From Kaistella sp. (GTDB lineage: Bacteria; Bacteroidota; Bacteroidia; Flavobacteriales; Weeksellaceae): a DNA stretch of 64,000 nt. Positions 49,861 through 58,531 of this stretch are shown piece after piece; the first letter of the stretch is position 1; each line of letters begins with the position of its first letter. Where the stretch lies: NCBI GenBank assembly GCA_019459085.1, contig JAIBEW010000011.1:62001-126000 (forward strand), in the 5' to 3' direction. Under the pieces are notes generated by a model that saw only the letters and a list, made by a program, of their open reading frames with translations, ran no database searches and had not been told where the DNA came from. Made by a program: the position numbers and the translations under genes.

Positions 49861-51510
49861 TTAATCTTCTTTTTCTTTTTTTCTGAAAAATTTTACGAAA
49901 TAATCCCATCCGAAGAACAACAGCAGAAGTGTCGCCGCAATCCACCAGTAAGAGGTTTTATTAGCCTCTCCGGTGTTGGTGGCTTTAAACATTCGGTCCC
50001 AGCGAACTTTGAACGGAGCCTGATAAGACGAGCCTGAATCCTTAAACGCTCCCTGTAAACTCATCCAGGTAAACATCGGGCTCCCGACAATATTTTCTTC
50101 GGGAACAAATCCGAAAAATCTGGCGTCTAAAGACGCATCGCGGTTATCACCGATCATCATGTAATAATCCTGTTTGATTGTGTACTGCGTAGCTTCCTGA
50201 CCATTTATAAATATTTTACCGTTTCTGTTTTCAAGTTTATTATGTTCGTACTCAGAAATGATCCATCGGTAAGCCGGCAAAGTTTCCTGGTTCAATGCAA
50301 CCACATCACCTTTTTTCGGTATCCTAAGTGGGCCGTACCAATCGGGATTCCAGTTCTTGTTCACCGGAAAAATAGATTCGGTGCTATCCACATTTTTAGT
50401 ATAAGCCGTGCGGTCCGCATTTAATTTATAGGAAACAGCTGCAGTGTCCTTTGGCCAAATGTGCTCCTGCATATCAATCACCTGTGGAAGCGCTTTAATT
50501 TCATTCGCCATTTCATCCGTTAAACCCTGAAAATCATAGGTAAAACCTTTATCATCTTGCTTTTCCTGAACTGGAAGGAAACCGTACTTTTCATAAAGCG
50601 CAGGAATATCCAGCGGTTTTCCGGTATGCACGAGATATTTGTGTTGCTCGTACTGATCTCCAAGAATCGTTTCCGGTTTTCCGTTTACGAAAAGTCTTCC
50701 TGCCTTAATTTCCAGTAGATCTCCGGCTACTGCAACACATCTTTTAACGTAAGGGTCTTTTCTGTCGATAGCGGTATGCACAGAATCCTGAGGATAGTTG
50801 AAAACTACAATATCATTTTTTTCAGGTTTGCTGAACTGCAGGATTCTCCAGTATGGCAGTTTCACGGCATCTACATAGGATTTTGGATCATCTTTCGGAT
50901 TGCCTTTCTGGCCGGTGTCCATTATGGTTCCCTGTAAAAAAGGAATTGCAACCGGACGCATCGGCATTCGGTAACCGTAACTCCATTTGTTTACAAAAAG
51001 AAAATCCCCAACCAAAAGCGTTCTTTCCATAGACCCGGTCGGAATACCGAAAGGCTGCGTAAGAAAAACATGAATTACCGTCGCAAAAACTACTGCAAAG
51101 GTGATGGATCCTAAGAAAGATTCTTTATTTTTTGCGTTTTTTTCCTCTTCGGTTAAATACAGATGGTCTTCGCTATAAATTTCGGTGTCTTTTGAATAGT
51201 TGACAAAAGCCATAAAAATGAAAGGAAGAATTACGGTAAGCAGTTTCTGCGTGAAAGTGGTTTTCCCGAAATGCTTCATCAGAAAAAGATGAAAAACCGA
51301 CATCATAATGGGTCCGACAATCGGAAGGTATGCCAAAGCGATCCACCATTTTGGTTGGTTTGTTGTTTTTTGGATTAAAAAATAATTATAAAACGGGACA
51401 AAGGCAAAAACCGGATTGTAACCCATTTTTTTGAAAAGTTTCCACGTCGAAATTCCCATCAGAACCGAGAGAATAAGAACGTAAATGGTATAAGTAAGTA
51501 AATAATTCAT
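49861..51510 (-). CDS. lepB: Signal peptidase I
   Basis: A 549-residue enzyme. The N-terminal half holds about four hydrophobic helices (about 5-22, 55-72, 85-105 and 133-152). The catalytic Ser is S160 in 'PFGIPTGSMERTL' and the catalytic Lys is K256 in 'YVKRCVAVAGD'. A later motif 'IGDNRDASLDARFFGFVPEENIVG' confirms type I signal peptidase. It is larger than the E. coli enzyme (324) because of an extended N-terminus and an insertion of roughly 130 residues after K256, a feature known in Bacteroidota. It cleaves signal peptides at the outer face of the inner membrane. -7 element TAAATTTG on the minus strand at 51524. Confidence 0.95.
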   Translation of the reverse strand: MNYLLTYTIYVLILSVLMGISTWKLFKKMGYNPVFAFVPFYNYFLIQKTTNQPKWWIALAYLPIVGPIMMSVFHLFLMKHFGKTTFTQKLLTVILPFIFMAFVNYSKDTEIYSEDHLYLTEEEKNAKNKESFLGSITFAVVFATVIHVFLTQPFGIPTGSMERTLLVGDFLFVNKWSYGYRMPMRPVAIPFLQGTIMDTGQKGNPKDDPKSYVDAVKLPYWRILQFSKPEKNDIVVFNYPQDSVHTAIDRKDPYVKRCVAVAGDLLEIKAGRLFVNGKPETILGDQYEQHKYLVHTGKPLDIPALYEKYGFLPVQEKQDDKGFTYDFQGLTDEMANEIKALPQVIDMQEHIWPKDTAAVSYKLNADRTAYTKNVDSTESIFPVNKNWNPDWYGPLRIPKKGDVVALNQETLPAYRWIISEYEHNKLENRNGKIFINGQEATQYTIKQDYYMMIGDNRDASLDARFFGFVPEENIVGSPMFTWMSLQGAFKDSGSSYQAPFKVRWDRMFKATNTGEANKTSYWWIAATLLLLFFGWDYFVKFFRKKEKED

Positions 51511-51523
51511 TGTTTGGTTTTGG

Positions 51524-51531
51524 CAAATTTA
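51524..51531 (-). promoter_or_regulatory. -7 element of lepB
   Basis: Minus-strand TAAATTTG, 13 bp before the ATG at 51510. Confidence 0.5.
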
Positions 51532-51566
51532 AATACGGCTGATTAGTTTATTTTAAATAAAATTTG

Positions 51567-52310
51567 TTACAGATATGAAGCGTCGGAAGCCTGCTGTTCA
51601 GTCAATAATGTTTTGAAAAGCACATCTTTCATAGAGAAATTTCCCTTTTTTCCCTGAATCCATTCGGCAGCAATTACGGCGCCCACTGCAAAACCGTCGC
51701 GGCTGAATGCAGTGTGCTTGATTTCGATTTCATCGACTTCACTCCTGTAAAAAACGCTGTGCGTACCGGGAACTTCATCTTCACGGATGGCGAAAATCCC
51801 CAATTGGTTGGCTTCGGTTTCTTCCAGTTTCCACGCATCATACCGATGATCATTTTTAATGATTCCTTCGGCCAAAGAAATGGCTGTACCACTCGGTGCA
51901 TCTTTTTTGTGCGTGTGGTGAATTTCCTCGAGCTGAACCTGATATTCAGAAAAATCCTTCATCAGATCCGCCAGTTTCTCATTCAAAGCAAAGAAAAGGT
52001 TTACACCGAGACTGAAATTTGAACCATATAAAAAAGCGGTTTGGTTTTCGGAAGCGATTTTTTCAATCTCTGCCTTTCCCGCGAGCCAGCCGGTCGTACC
52101 ACAGATTATGGGAATTTTATTTTCGAGACAGGTTTTAATATTGCCGAAAGCAACTTCCGGATTCGAAAATTCAATCACGACATCAGGACTGTTCAGATTT
52201 TCTGAATTTGGGGTTTCATTAAGCCTTGCAACAATCTCATGACCTCTTGCCGTGGCAATTCTGTCGATGATTTGGCCCATTTTTCCGTATCCAACTAATG
52301 CTATTCTCAT
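51567..52310 (-). CDS. dapB: 4-hydroxy-tetrahydrodipicolinate reductase
   Basis: A 247-residue DapB. The NAD(P)-binding Rossmann motif is 'ALVGYGKMGQIIDRIA', the substrate and catalytic region is 'EIHHTHKKDAPSGTAISLAEGI' with the conserved His-His and Lys, and 'IICGTTGW' is the family's cofactor loop. It reduces the dipicolinate precursor in lysine and diaminopimelate biosynthesis. It lies 4 bp after the DUF5683 gene on the same strand. The position inside a parAB-dapB-lepB run, rather than with other lysine genes, is usual for Bacteroidota. Confidence 0.95.
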   Translation of the reverse strand: MRIALVGYGKMGQIIDRIATARGHEIVARLNETPNSENLNSPDVVIEFSNPEVAFGNIKTCLENKIPIICGTTGWLAGKAEIEKIASENQTAFLYGSNFSLGVNLFFALNEKLADLMKDFSEYQVQLEEIHHTHKKDAPSGTAISLAEGIIKNDHRYDAWKLEETEANQLGIFAIREDEVPGTHSVFYRSEVDEIEIKHTAFSRDGFAVGAVIAAEWIQGKKGNFSMKDVLFKTLLTEQQASDASYL

Positions 52311-52314
52311 ATTT

Positions 52315-52944
52315 TTAAAAACTGTAATTGAGGCTGATTCCGGCTTTTGCCAGCTGAGTTCCCTGATTATTAAAGATTAAAGTAGGTTTCAAAGCCAAAT
52401 CTGGGTCTTTTCTTCCTTCATAAAGGTGCGCATCTACCACTGCATCAACAATCCCGAGAATATATACCAAACCGGTAATCGCAATCGCATAATCGCGCTG
52501 TCTTTTTGCCTGATCCTGAATATTTCCGAGCGCTACCTTATCAATCCACGGCCGGTCTGAGAATTCGTGAGGAACACCGTTGAGTTCTGCAACAAAAGCA
52601 TTTCGGTATCTTTTATACTGTCGGTCGTTATATACAATAAATCCTACGCCGGTTCCAATGGCTCCCAAAACTATGGGAACTTTCCAGTACTTTTTATTGT
52701 ACACCTGTCCCAGTCCGGGTAAAACTGCAGAATACAGACCCGCTTTTGTTGGGCTGAACTTCGGTTTTTGAGGAGCTGCATTCGCCAGTTCAATATCGGT
52801 GATAATTGCTGCTTCAGATTTTGAAACCGTTGCAGAAATAGAATCTGTTGGGCGGTTTTCGACCCGGATCGTGTCATTCGGACTGATCTGCGAAAAAAAG
52901 TTCTGTGCAATATAAAGGAATACGAAGAGCAGTAATTTTTTCAT
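52315..52944 (-). CDS. DUF5683 domain-containing protein
   Basis: A 209-residue protein with a signal peptide (MKKLLLFVFLYIAQNFFSQ). After a Lys/Ala/Pro-rich linker there is the DUF5683 core: 'SPTKAGLYSAVLPGLGQVYNKKYWKVPIVLGAIGTGVGFIVYNDRQYKRYRNAF' and 'RQRDYAIAITGLVYILGIVDAVVDAHLYE', two helices per repeat that look membrane-associated. 'AVLPGLGQVYNKKYWK' is the signature. The function is unknown. It overlaps parB by 4 bp and dapB follows 4 bp later, so the parB-DUF5683-dapB genes are a tight unit. Confidence 0.85.
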   Translation of the reverse strand: MKKLLLFVFLYIAQNFFSQISPNDTIRVENRPTDSISATVSKSEAAIITDIELANAAPQKPKFSPTKAGLYSAVLPGLGQVYNKKYWKVPIVLGAIGTGVGFIVYNDRQYKRYRNAFVAELNGVPHEFSDRPWIDKVALGNIQDQAKRQRDYAIAITGLVYILGIVDAVVDAHLYEGRKDPDLALKPTLIFNNQGTQLAKAGISLNYSF

Positions 52945-53831
52945 AATTTGAAGTGTGAAAGAATTTTCTCGAGTTCTTCTTCATCCTTAAAATCGAGCAC
53001 AATTTTTCCTTTTCTGCTGTTAGCGGCCGTTTTAATCTCCACTTTCACTTCCAGAATGTCGGTCAGGTTCTTTGCGGCCTTTTTATAGCTGTTAGGCAAA
53101 CTGGCCGGCGCTTTTTTAACCGCTGTCTTAGGGTTTTTTAAAAGGATGGATTCGGCTTCTGCCTGACGCACACTTAAACTGTTTTTAAGAATTTTATCAA
53201 AGAGGAGGTTCTGCATTTCCGAATCTTCCAGACTGATGATGGCGCGGCCATGTCCGGCGGATATTTCACCGCTTCTGATGGCATTCTGAACATCAGGATT
53301 CAGTCTCAGCAAACGGATTGAATTGGTAATGGTGCTTCTTTCCTTTCCGACTCTCTGGCTCAGATTTTCCTGGGTCATTCCTATTTCTTCGAGTAATCTT
53401 TGATAAGTAAGTGCGATTTCGATGGCATCAAGATCTTCCCGCTGGATATTTTCGACCAACGCCATTTCCAGGAGTTCCTGATCATTCACGAGACGGATGT
53501 AGGCCGGAACAGTTTCCAAACCTGCAATTTTACTCGCGCGGAAACGTCTTTCGCCGGAAATAATCTCGAATTTACTGCCGTCTTTTCTTAAGGTAATCGG
53601 CTGAATAACGCCAAGGTTTTTAATGGACTGCGCCAGATCGCTCAGCGCTCTTTCATCAAAATAAGTTCTGGGCTGGGTGGCATTCGGATAAATATCTTCC
53701 AGAGACACCTCTACGATATTTCCAACATATTTATCTGCTCCTTCATCGGTTGCCGAGTTTACGGATGCTTTGGCTTCTGCACTTAAAATTGCACCCAAAC
53801 CCCGTCCCATTGCTCTTTTTTTGTCTTTCAT
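52941..53831 (-). CDS. parB: ParB/RepB/Spo0J family chromosome partition protein
   Basis: A 296-residue ParB. The N-terminal CTP-binding ParB domain has 'ISGERRFRASKIAGLETVPAYIRLVNDQELLEMALVENIQREDLDAIEIA', with the G-E-R-R box. The central helix-turn-helix follows ('MTQENLSQRVGKERSTITNSIRLLRL', 'SAGHGRAIIS'). The C-terminal segment is a dimerisation domain with Lys-rich linker. It loads on parS and works with ParA in segregation. The N-terminus begins MKDKKRAMGRGLGAILSAEAKAS, the conserved ParA-interacting 'GRGLGaLl' motif. I see no perfect parS palindrome nearby. Confidence 0.95.
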   Translation of the reverse strand: MKDKKRAMGRGLGAILSAEAKASVNSATDEGADKYVGNIVEVSLEDIYPNATQPRTYFDERALSDLAQSIKNLGVIQPITLRKDGSKFEIISGERRFRASKIAGLETVPAYIRLVNDQELLEMALVENIQREDLDAIEIALTYQRLLEEIGMTQENLSQRVGKERSTITNSIRLLRLNPDVQNAIRSGEISAGHGRAIISLEDSEMQNLLFDKILKNSLSVRQAEAESILLKNPKTAVKKAPASLPNSYKKAAKNLTDILEVKVEIKTAANSRKGKIVLDFKDEEELEKILSHFKL

Positions 53832-53870
53832 GCTATGCTTTCAGTTCTTTGCATTCCTGCAATTCGCTCA

Positions 53871-54644
53871 TTAATTTTTAACTAAATTTTCGTTTTTCAG
53901 CAACACTTCTTCCGCCAACTGAAGGTATTGAATGGCGCCTTTACTTTCGGCATCGTAATTCAAAATGCTTTCACCAAAACTTGGCGCTTCACTTAAACGG
54001 ACGTTTCTACTGATGATGGTTTCGAAAACCATTTCCGGGAAATGCGAATTTACTTCTTCCACGACCTGATTTGAAAGGCGCAGACGCGAGTCATACATCG
54101 TAAGAAGCAGCCCTTCGATATCCAGATTTTTATTATGAATTTTCTGAACGTTTTTTACAGTGTTGAGGAGTTTTCCCAAACCTTCGAGCGCAAAATATTC
54201 ACACTGAATCGGAATAATCACCGAATCTGCAGCTGTTAGGGCATTGATCGTGATCAAACCCAAACTCGGTGCACAGTCGATGATGATGTAATCATAATTT
54301 TTTCTGATAGATTTCAAGGCTTCTTTCAGCATGTATTCCCGGTTTGCACGGTCAACAAGTTCGATTTCAGCGGCAACCAGATCAATATGAGACGGAATAA
54401 TATCCAGATTGGGCGAAGAAGTTTTTTGGATGCATTTCGCGGCATCAGCACTGTGCTCCAAAAGATTGTAGGTCGAAAAGTTAGACTGTTCGATGCCCAA
54501 ACCCGAAGTCGCATTCGCCTGCGGATCAGCATCAATAAGCAAAATCTTTTTTTCAAGAACTCCCAGTGCGGCAGCCAGATTTACGGCAGTGGTTGTTTTG
54601 CCGACCCCACCTTTCTGATTTGCTACGCCTATAACTTTAGCCAT
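53871..54644 (-). CDS. parA: ParA family ATPase
   Basis: A 257-residue Walker-type ATPase. The deviant Walker A motif is 'NQKGGVGKTTTAVNLAAALG' near the N-terminus, Walker A' is 'ILLIDADPQANATSGLG', and Walker B is 'YIIIDCAPSLGLITINAL'. These identify ParA/Soj of chromosome segregation. It acts with ParB, 39 bp downstream, on the nucleoid. A -7 element on the minus strand (54662-54669) lies 17 bp upstream, so the parAB-DUF5683-dapB run likely starts here. Confidence 0.95.
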   Translation of the reverse strand: MAKVIGVANQKGGVGKTTTAVNLAAALGVLEKKILLIDADPQANATSGLGIEQSNFSTYNLLEHSADAAKCIQKTSSPNLDIIPSHIDLVAAEIELVDRANREYMLKEALKSIRKNYDYIIIDCAPSLGLITINALTAADSVIIPIQCEYFALEGLGKLLNTVKNVQKIHNKNLDIEGLLLTMYDSRLRLSNQVVEEVNSHFPEMVFETIISRNVRLSEAPSFGESILNYDAESKGAIQYLQLAEEVLLKNENLVKN

Positions 54645-54661
54645 TATTTAATTTTATAGTC

Positions 54662-54669
54662 CAAAAATA
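54662..54669 (-). promoter_or_regulatory. -7 element of parA
   Basis: Minus-strand TATTTTTG, 17 bp before the ATG at 54644. Confidence 0.55.
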
Positions 54670-54753
54670 CACTTTTTTATCATTTTCAGATGCGTGTTAA
54701 TAAACCGGTTTAAGTTAAAAAACTGTTAATGAAAGGTTTATCTGTAAATAAAA

Positions 54754-54784
54754 TTATCCACAAAAAACTGCTTTTTGTGGATAA
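54754..54784. repeat. Inverted pair of perfect DnaA-box sequences / tonB terminator hairpin
   Basis: Two 13-bp perfect arms, TTATCCACAAAAA and TTTTTGTGGATAA, surround a 5-nt loop. Each arm contains the DnaA-box consensus TTATCCACA. On the minus strand the hairpin is followed by TTTTATTT and lies 20 bp after the tonB stop, so it may simply be a terminator. Its position beside parAB leaves a DnaA-binding role open. Confidence 0.6.
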
Positions 54785-54804
54785 GATCATATTTGGAGTG
54801 TATT

Positions 54805-55632
54805 TTATTCAACCCTCATTGAAATCGGAAATTTAAAATAACTTCTTACCGGTACACCTTTGATTTTTGCCGGAATCCATTTTCCTTTTACGGCTTTGAT
54901 CGTGCGTTCAGCTTCGCGGCTGAATTCTGGATTGGCTCCGTTGGTTTTGATGCCGGAAATTGTTCCGTCTTTTTCGACAATAAACGTTACCGTGGTTTTA
55001 ATCACGCCGCCATTTTCTTCAAAATTGGAAGTATCAAAATTTTGCATCACTTTATTTCTGAAAGCCTCGATTCCACCACTGAAATTGGCCTGTACATCAA
55101 CAGTTACAGCCGGTTCATCTGAAGTTTTTGGAACATCAACCTGTTTTCCGGTCCCTTCATTTGTAAAAGGTTTTTCAATCGGTTTGTAGGTATCGCCCGG
55201 TTTTGCACCATCCACATTAACCGTTCCGATTGTAGCATCTTTGAGTTCATCCTTAGAAGGCGCAGGAGTTTCCGGTTTTGTCAGATTTTTGGTTGGCGTA
55301 GGTAAAGTATAGACAACGGTTTTCTCTATCGGCGCTGGTGCGGGAGGATTGGGTTTCACAGTTTCAACCTTTTTGTCCGGTGCATCAGGAATTGGGATCA
55401 AGATGGGCCCGTCTGTAGGCACAGGTTCATGAATAACTGTATCAGTGAATGAATTTGCGATCAACGGAATCACAGAAACTGCCGCAAAAAATGCCACTCC
55501 AATAAAGAGCGCTTTTTTCAAGGTGCTTGATTCTTCGGTTCTTAAGACATATGCGCCGTACTGCTTATTCCGCTTGGCAAAAACCATTTCGTTAAACTTT
55601 ATCTCTTGGTTGTCGGTCAGAAAATTTTTCAT
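54805..55632 (-). CDS. Energy transducer TonB-like protein
   Basis: A 275-residue TonB-family protein. A cytoplasmic N-terminus with 'EIKFNEMVFAKRNKQYGAYVLRTEESSTLKKALFIGVAFFAAVSVIPLIA' (one transmembrane helix about 40-62) is followed by a Pro/Lys-rich periplasmic linker ('IPIPDAPDKKVETVKPNPPAPAP') and a C-terminal TonB domain with 'VTFIVEKDGTISGIKTNGANPEFSREAERTIKAVKGKWIPAKIKGVPVRSYFKFPI', containing the conserved W-x-P-A and Y-F-x-x-P-I. It passes proton-motive energy from ExbBD to TonB-dependent receptors. No exbBD genes are adjacent. The gene stands alone. Confidence 0.9.
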   Translation of the reverse strand: MKNFLTDNQEIKFNEMVFAKRNKQYGAYVLRTEESSTLKKALFIGVAFFAAVSVIPLIANSFTDTVIHEPVPTDGPILIPIPDAPDKKVETVKPNPPAPAPIEKTVVYTLPTPTKNLTKPETPAPSKDELKDATIGTVNVDGAKPGDTYKPIEKPFTNEGTGKQVDVPKTSDEPAVTVDVQANFSGGIEAFRNKVMQNFDTSNFEENGGVIKTTVTFIVEKDGTISGIKTNGANPEFSREAERTIKAVKGKWIPAKIKGVPVRSYFKFPISMRVE

Positions 55633-55785
55633 TGTGAAGATTTTAAAGTTAAATAATCGAATTACACAGTTTATACTTCTAAACCGTAATTAATAAACTT
55701 TTATCAAATAACGAACCAATTTCTTAACTATTTTTAAATAAAACTATTCTATTCATAACAATGTGAAAATTTTAAACCATTTTCA

Positions 55786-55814
55786 TAAAAAAACCATGCT
55801 CTTCAGCATGGTTT
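55786..55814 (-). terminator. Rho-independent terminator of purA
   Basis: Minus strand: ACCATGCT / AGCATGGT with a GAAG loop followed by seven T, 33 bp after the purA stop. The remaining gap up to tonB (55633-55785) holds nothing recognised. Confidence 0.85.
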
Positions 55815-55846
55815 TAATAAATATTTTTCTTAATTCCCTTCGAATA

Positions 55847-57133
55847 TTAAAATAATTCTTTTCTGATGATGTTCTGGCTTCTTTCCGGGCCTACCGATAC
55901 GAGATAAACGTTGATTCCCAGATAATTTTCGATGAACTCAATATATTTTTTAGCATTTGCTGGCAATTCGTCGTAGGTTCTGGCTTTCGTAATATCTTCA
56001 TCCCAACCTTCCAGTTCTTCATAAATCGGTTCGTAGTTGTACAGTTTGGTTGTTGAAGAAGTGAAATAATCGATGATCTTGCCGTCTTCTGTCTTGTACT
56101 TTGTAGCGATTTTAAGCGATGAAATTCCAGAAAGCACATCCAGTTTGGTAATTACGAGGTTGTTGATCCCGTTAATCATTGTGGCATGTTTCAGCGACAA
56201 AAGATCCAGCCAGCCTGTTCTTCGCGGTCTTCCGGTAGTAGCTCCGAATTCGTGACCAATTTGGCGGATTTTCTCCCCCAAATCATCATGAAGTTCGGTC
56301 GGAAAAGGGCCGTTCCCCACTCTTGTCGTGTATGCTTTCGCAACACCGATTAAATTCTGAAGACTTGTCGGCGGAACTCCGGCTCCGGTACAAACGCCAC
56401 CCGTTGTAGGGGAAGAGGAAGTAACAAATGGATAAGTTCCGAAATCGATATCCAGCATCAAAGCCTGCGCTCCTTCGAACAGGACATTTTTACCGTCTTT
56501 TATGGCCTGATTCAGTTCCACTTCTGTATCTACGATCCGGTCTTTTAATTTTTCGCCGATTTCGATGAACTCATTGTAAATTTCGTCAATATCGAGAGTC
56601 GGTTTCCCGAAATATTTTTCAAAAAGACTGTTTTTTGTTTTGAGGTTTTTTTCAATTTTTTCCCGAAGAACTTCAGGATTCAAAAGATCAACCATTCTGA
56701 TTCCGACGCGCGAAATTTTATCTTCGTAACACGGACCAATACCTTTTTTGGTAGTGCCGATCTGGGTTCCGTCTTCATCTTCCTCGCGGTAGGTATCGAG
56801 TAAAATATGATACGGCATGATCACATGTGCTCTTCTGCTGATATACACATGATCGGTTCGGAGGCCTTTTTCTTCAATCTGGGCAATTTCTTGGATGAAA
56901 GCTTTCGGATTTACCACCACTCCATTGGCAATAATGCATTTCCCCTTACACTGCAGCACTCCTGAAGGAAGAAGGTGCAGCACGAATTTTTCATCGCCAA
57001 CGTAGACGGTATGACCCGCATTGTCGCCGCCCTGAAAACGCACTACATAATCTGATTTTGCCGAAAGAACATCCGTAATCTTACCCTTGCCTTCGTCACC
57101 GTACTGAAGACCAACAACCACATAAGTTGACAT
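55847..57133 (-). CDS. purA: Adenylosuccinate synthase
   Basis: A 428-residue PurA. The P-loop 'VGLQYGDEGKGKITDVL' is at the N-terminus, followed by 'RFQGGDNAGHTV' and 'GVVVNPKAF'. 'GTTKKGIGPCYEDKISRVGIRM' and 'FEGAQALMLDIDFGTYPFVTSS' are the IMP- and GTP-site motifs. The last part has 'TELHDDLGEKIRQIGHEFGATTGRPRRTGWLDLLSLKHATMINGIN'. It converts IMP plus aspartate to adenylosuccinate with GTP, the first committed step to AMP. The gene is divergent from hpt, pairing the AMP branch with purine salvage. Confidence 0.97.
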   Translation of the reverse strand: MSTYVVVGLQYGDEGKGKITDVLSAKSDYVVRFQGGDNAGHTVYVGDEKFVLHLLPSGVLQCKGKCIIANGVVVNPKAFIQEIAQIEEKGLRTDHVYISRRAHVIMPYHILLDTYREEDEDGTQIGTTKKGIGPCYEDKISRVGIRMVDLLNPEVLREKIEKNLKTKNSLFEKYFGKPTLDIDEIYNEFIEIGEKLKDRIVDTEVELNQAIKDGKNVLFEGAQALMLDIDFGTYPFVTSSSPTTGGVCTGAGVPPTSLQNLIGVAKAYTTRVGNGPFPTELHDDLGEKIRQIGHEFGATTGRPRRTGWLDLLSLKHATMINGINNLVITKLDVLSGISSLKIATKYKTEDGKIIDYFTSSTTKLYNYEPIYEELEGWDEDITKARTYDELPANAKKYIEFIENYLGINVYLVSVGPERSQNIIRKELF

Positions 57134-57158
57134 ATTTTACTTTTTTAATAGATTTCCA

Positions 57159-57189
57159 CAAAAATAGTTTTAATAAAAGTTTTGGGCAA
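57159..57189 (-). promoter_or_regulatory. Promoter of purA
   Basis: Minus strand: TTG (complement of 57187-57189), 20-bp spacer, TATTTTTG (complement of 57159-57166), a good match to the flavobacterial consensus, 25 bp before the ATG. Confidence 0.65.
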
Positions 57190-57280
57190 AGTTTGTGGAG
57201 AAATAATTGTGTAATTTGTAGATTTTGACGCTTTTACAAACGTTAAGGCTTTAAAACCAAATAAATTCCTCAAAAAAACT

Positions 57281-57288
57281 TAAATTTG
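57281..57288 (+). promoter_or_regulatory. -7 element of hpt
   Basis: TAAATTTG, 17 bp before the ATG at 57306; no clear TTG -33 box. Confidence 0.5.
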
Positions 57289-57305
57289 CATTTTTAAATC
57301 TATCT

Positions 57306-57860
57306 ATGGAATCCATTCACGTTCACGACAAAACATTTGTTCCCTATCTGAAGGATGCAGAAATTCAGGAAATCGTAAAAACCACCGCTTTAAAGATTTA
57401 TGAAGATTACAAAGATGAAACCCCGATTTTCATTGGCGTTCTCAACGGTGTCATCATGTTTTTCTCAGATTTGCTGAAACATTATCCGGGGAAATGCGAG
57501 ATTGCATTCATCCAGATGAGTTCTTATGCAGGAACACAGTCTACCGGCATCGTTTATCAGAAAATGGAACTGACAAAAGATGTTAAAGACCGTCATATTA
57601 TTTTGGTGGAAGATATCGTGGATACCGGAAACACCGTAGAAAGTCTTTTTCAGTATTTTACAGAAACCCAGCGTCCGAAATCGGTGAGACTGGCATCTTT
57701 TCTGCTGAAACCGGATGTGTATAAGAAAAATTTCAAGCTCGATTATATCGGAAAAGAAATTCCTAACAAATTTGTACTCGGATATGGTCTTGATTACGAT
57801 GAACTCGGAAGAAATTACCGGGATCTTTATCAGCTTGAAGAAGGAAAGATCAACGATTAA
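57306..57860 (+). CDS. hpt: Hypoxanthine phosphoribosyltransferase
   Basis: A 184-residue type I phosphoribosyltransferase. The PRPP-binding loop is 'HIILVEDIVDTGNTVESLFQYF', preceded by the family's 'FIGVLNGVIMFFSDLLKHYPGKCEIAFIQMSSYAGT', and followed by 'VGY/LGYGLDYDELGRNYRDLY', diagnostic for the hypoxanthine/guanine enzyme. It salvages hypoxanthine or guanine to IMP or GMP using PRPP. Next to adk and divergent from purA, it forms a purine nucleotide group. It is 91 bp upstream of adk, probably in the same transcript. Confidence 0.95.
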   Translation: MESIHVHDKTFVPYLKDAEIQEIVKTTALKIYEDYKDETPIFIGVLNGVIMFFSDLLKHYPGKCEIAFIQMSSYAGTQSTGIVYQKMELTKDVKDRHIILVEDIVDTGNTVESLFQYFTETQRPKSVRLASFLLKPDVYKKNFKLDYIGKEIPNKFVLGYGLDYDELGRNYRDLYQLEEGKIND

Positions 57861-57951
57861 GATATTTCAGCGGTAACAAAATTGCCGGAAAATTTAAAAG
57901 TATAACTAAAAACCGGCGGCAACGCGACCTGCCGGAAGCCAACAGCAAAAT

Positions 57952-58530
57952 ATGATAAACATCGTTCTATTCGGTCCTCCGGGAAGTGGAAAAGGCACTC
58001 AGGCACAGAATTTAATTGAAAAATTCAACCTGAAACAGATTTCAACCGGTGACCTGTTCCGTTACAACATGAAAAACAATACGGAACTCGGAAAACTGGC
58101 AAAATCCTATATCGACAAAGGGGAATTGGTTCCCGATCAGGTAACTACTGACATGCTGATTGATGAAGTGAAAAAACCTACCGATACCAACGGTTTTATT
58201 TTCGACGGATATCCAAGGACAGCGAACCAGACTGAAGCACTTGAAAAAATTGTAAAAGAAGTGCTGAATGATGAAATCTCCGTCTGTCTTTCATTAATAG
58301 TTGATGATGAAATTTTAGTGGAAAGACTCCTGAAAAGAGGCGAAACCAGCGGAAGGATTGATGATTCAAACGTAGAAATCATCCGCAACCGGATTAAAGA
58401 ATATTATGCAAAAACCGCAGAAGTAGCCGAACTTTACAAACAGCAGCACAAATATGTTGAAGTAAACGGCGTTGGAGAAATTTCTGAAATTTCCGAAAAA
58501 CTTTTTGCGGAAGTAGAAAAAATAAAATAA
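57952..58530 (+). CDS. adk: Adenylate kinase
   Basis: A 192-residue short-type adenylate kinase. The P-loop is 'VLFGPPGSGKGTQAQNL', the AMP-binding region is 'ISTGDLFRYNMKNNTELGKLAKSYIDKGELVPDQVT', and 'IFDGYPRTANQTEALEKI' is the family signature with the conserved Asp and Arg. The LID is short and lacks the zinc Cys tetrad, normal for this length. It interconverts ADP with ATP and AMP. It lies between hpt and obg. Confidence 0.96.
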   Translation: MINIVLFGPPGSGKGTQAQNLIEKFNLKQISTGDLFRYNMKNNTELGKLAKSYIDKGELVPDQVTTDMLIDEVKKPTDTNGFIFDGYPRTANQTEALEKIVKEVLNDEISVCLSLIVDDEILVERLLKRGETSGRIDDSNVEIIRNRIKEYYAKTAEVAELYKQQHKYVEVNGVGEISEISEKLFAEVEKIK

Positions 58531-58531
58531 T

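Noticed and set aside
52941-54805. parS site near parAB
   Set aside because: I looked for a palindrome of the TGTTCCACGTGGAACA type around the partition genes and saw none. A genome-wide pattern search would be decisive.
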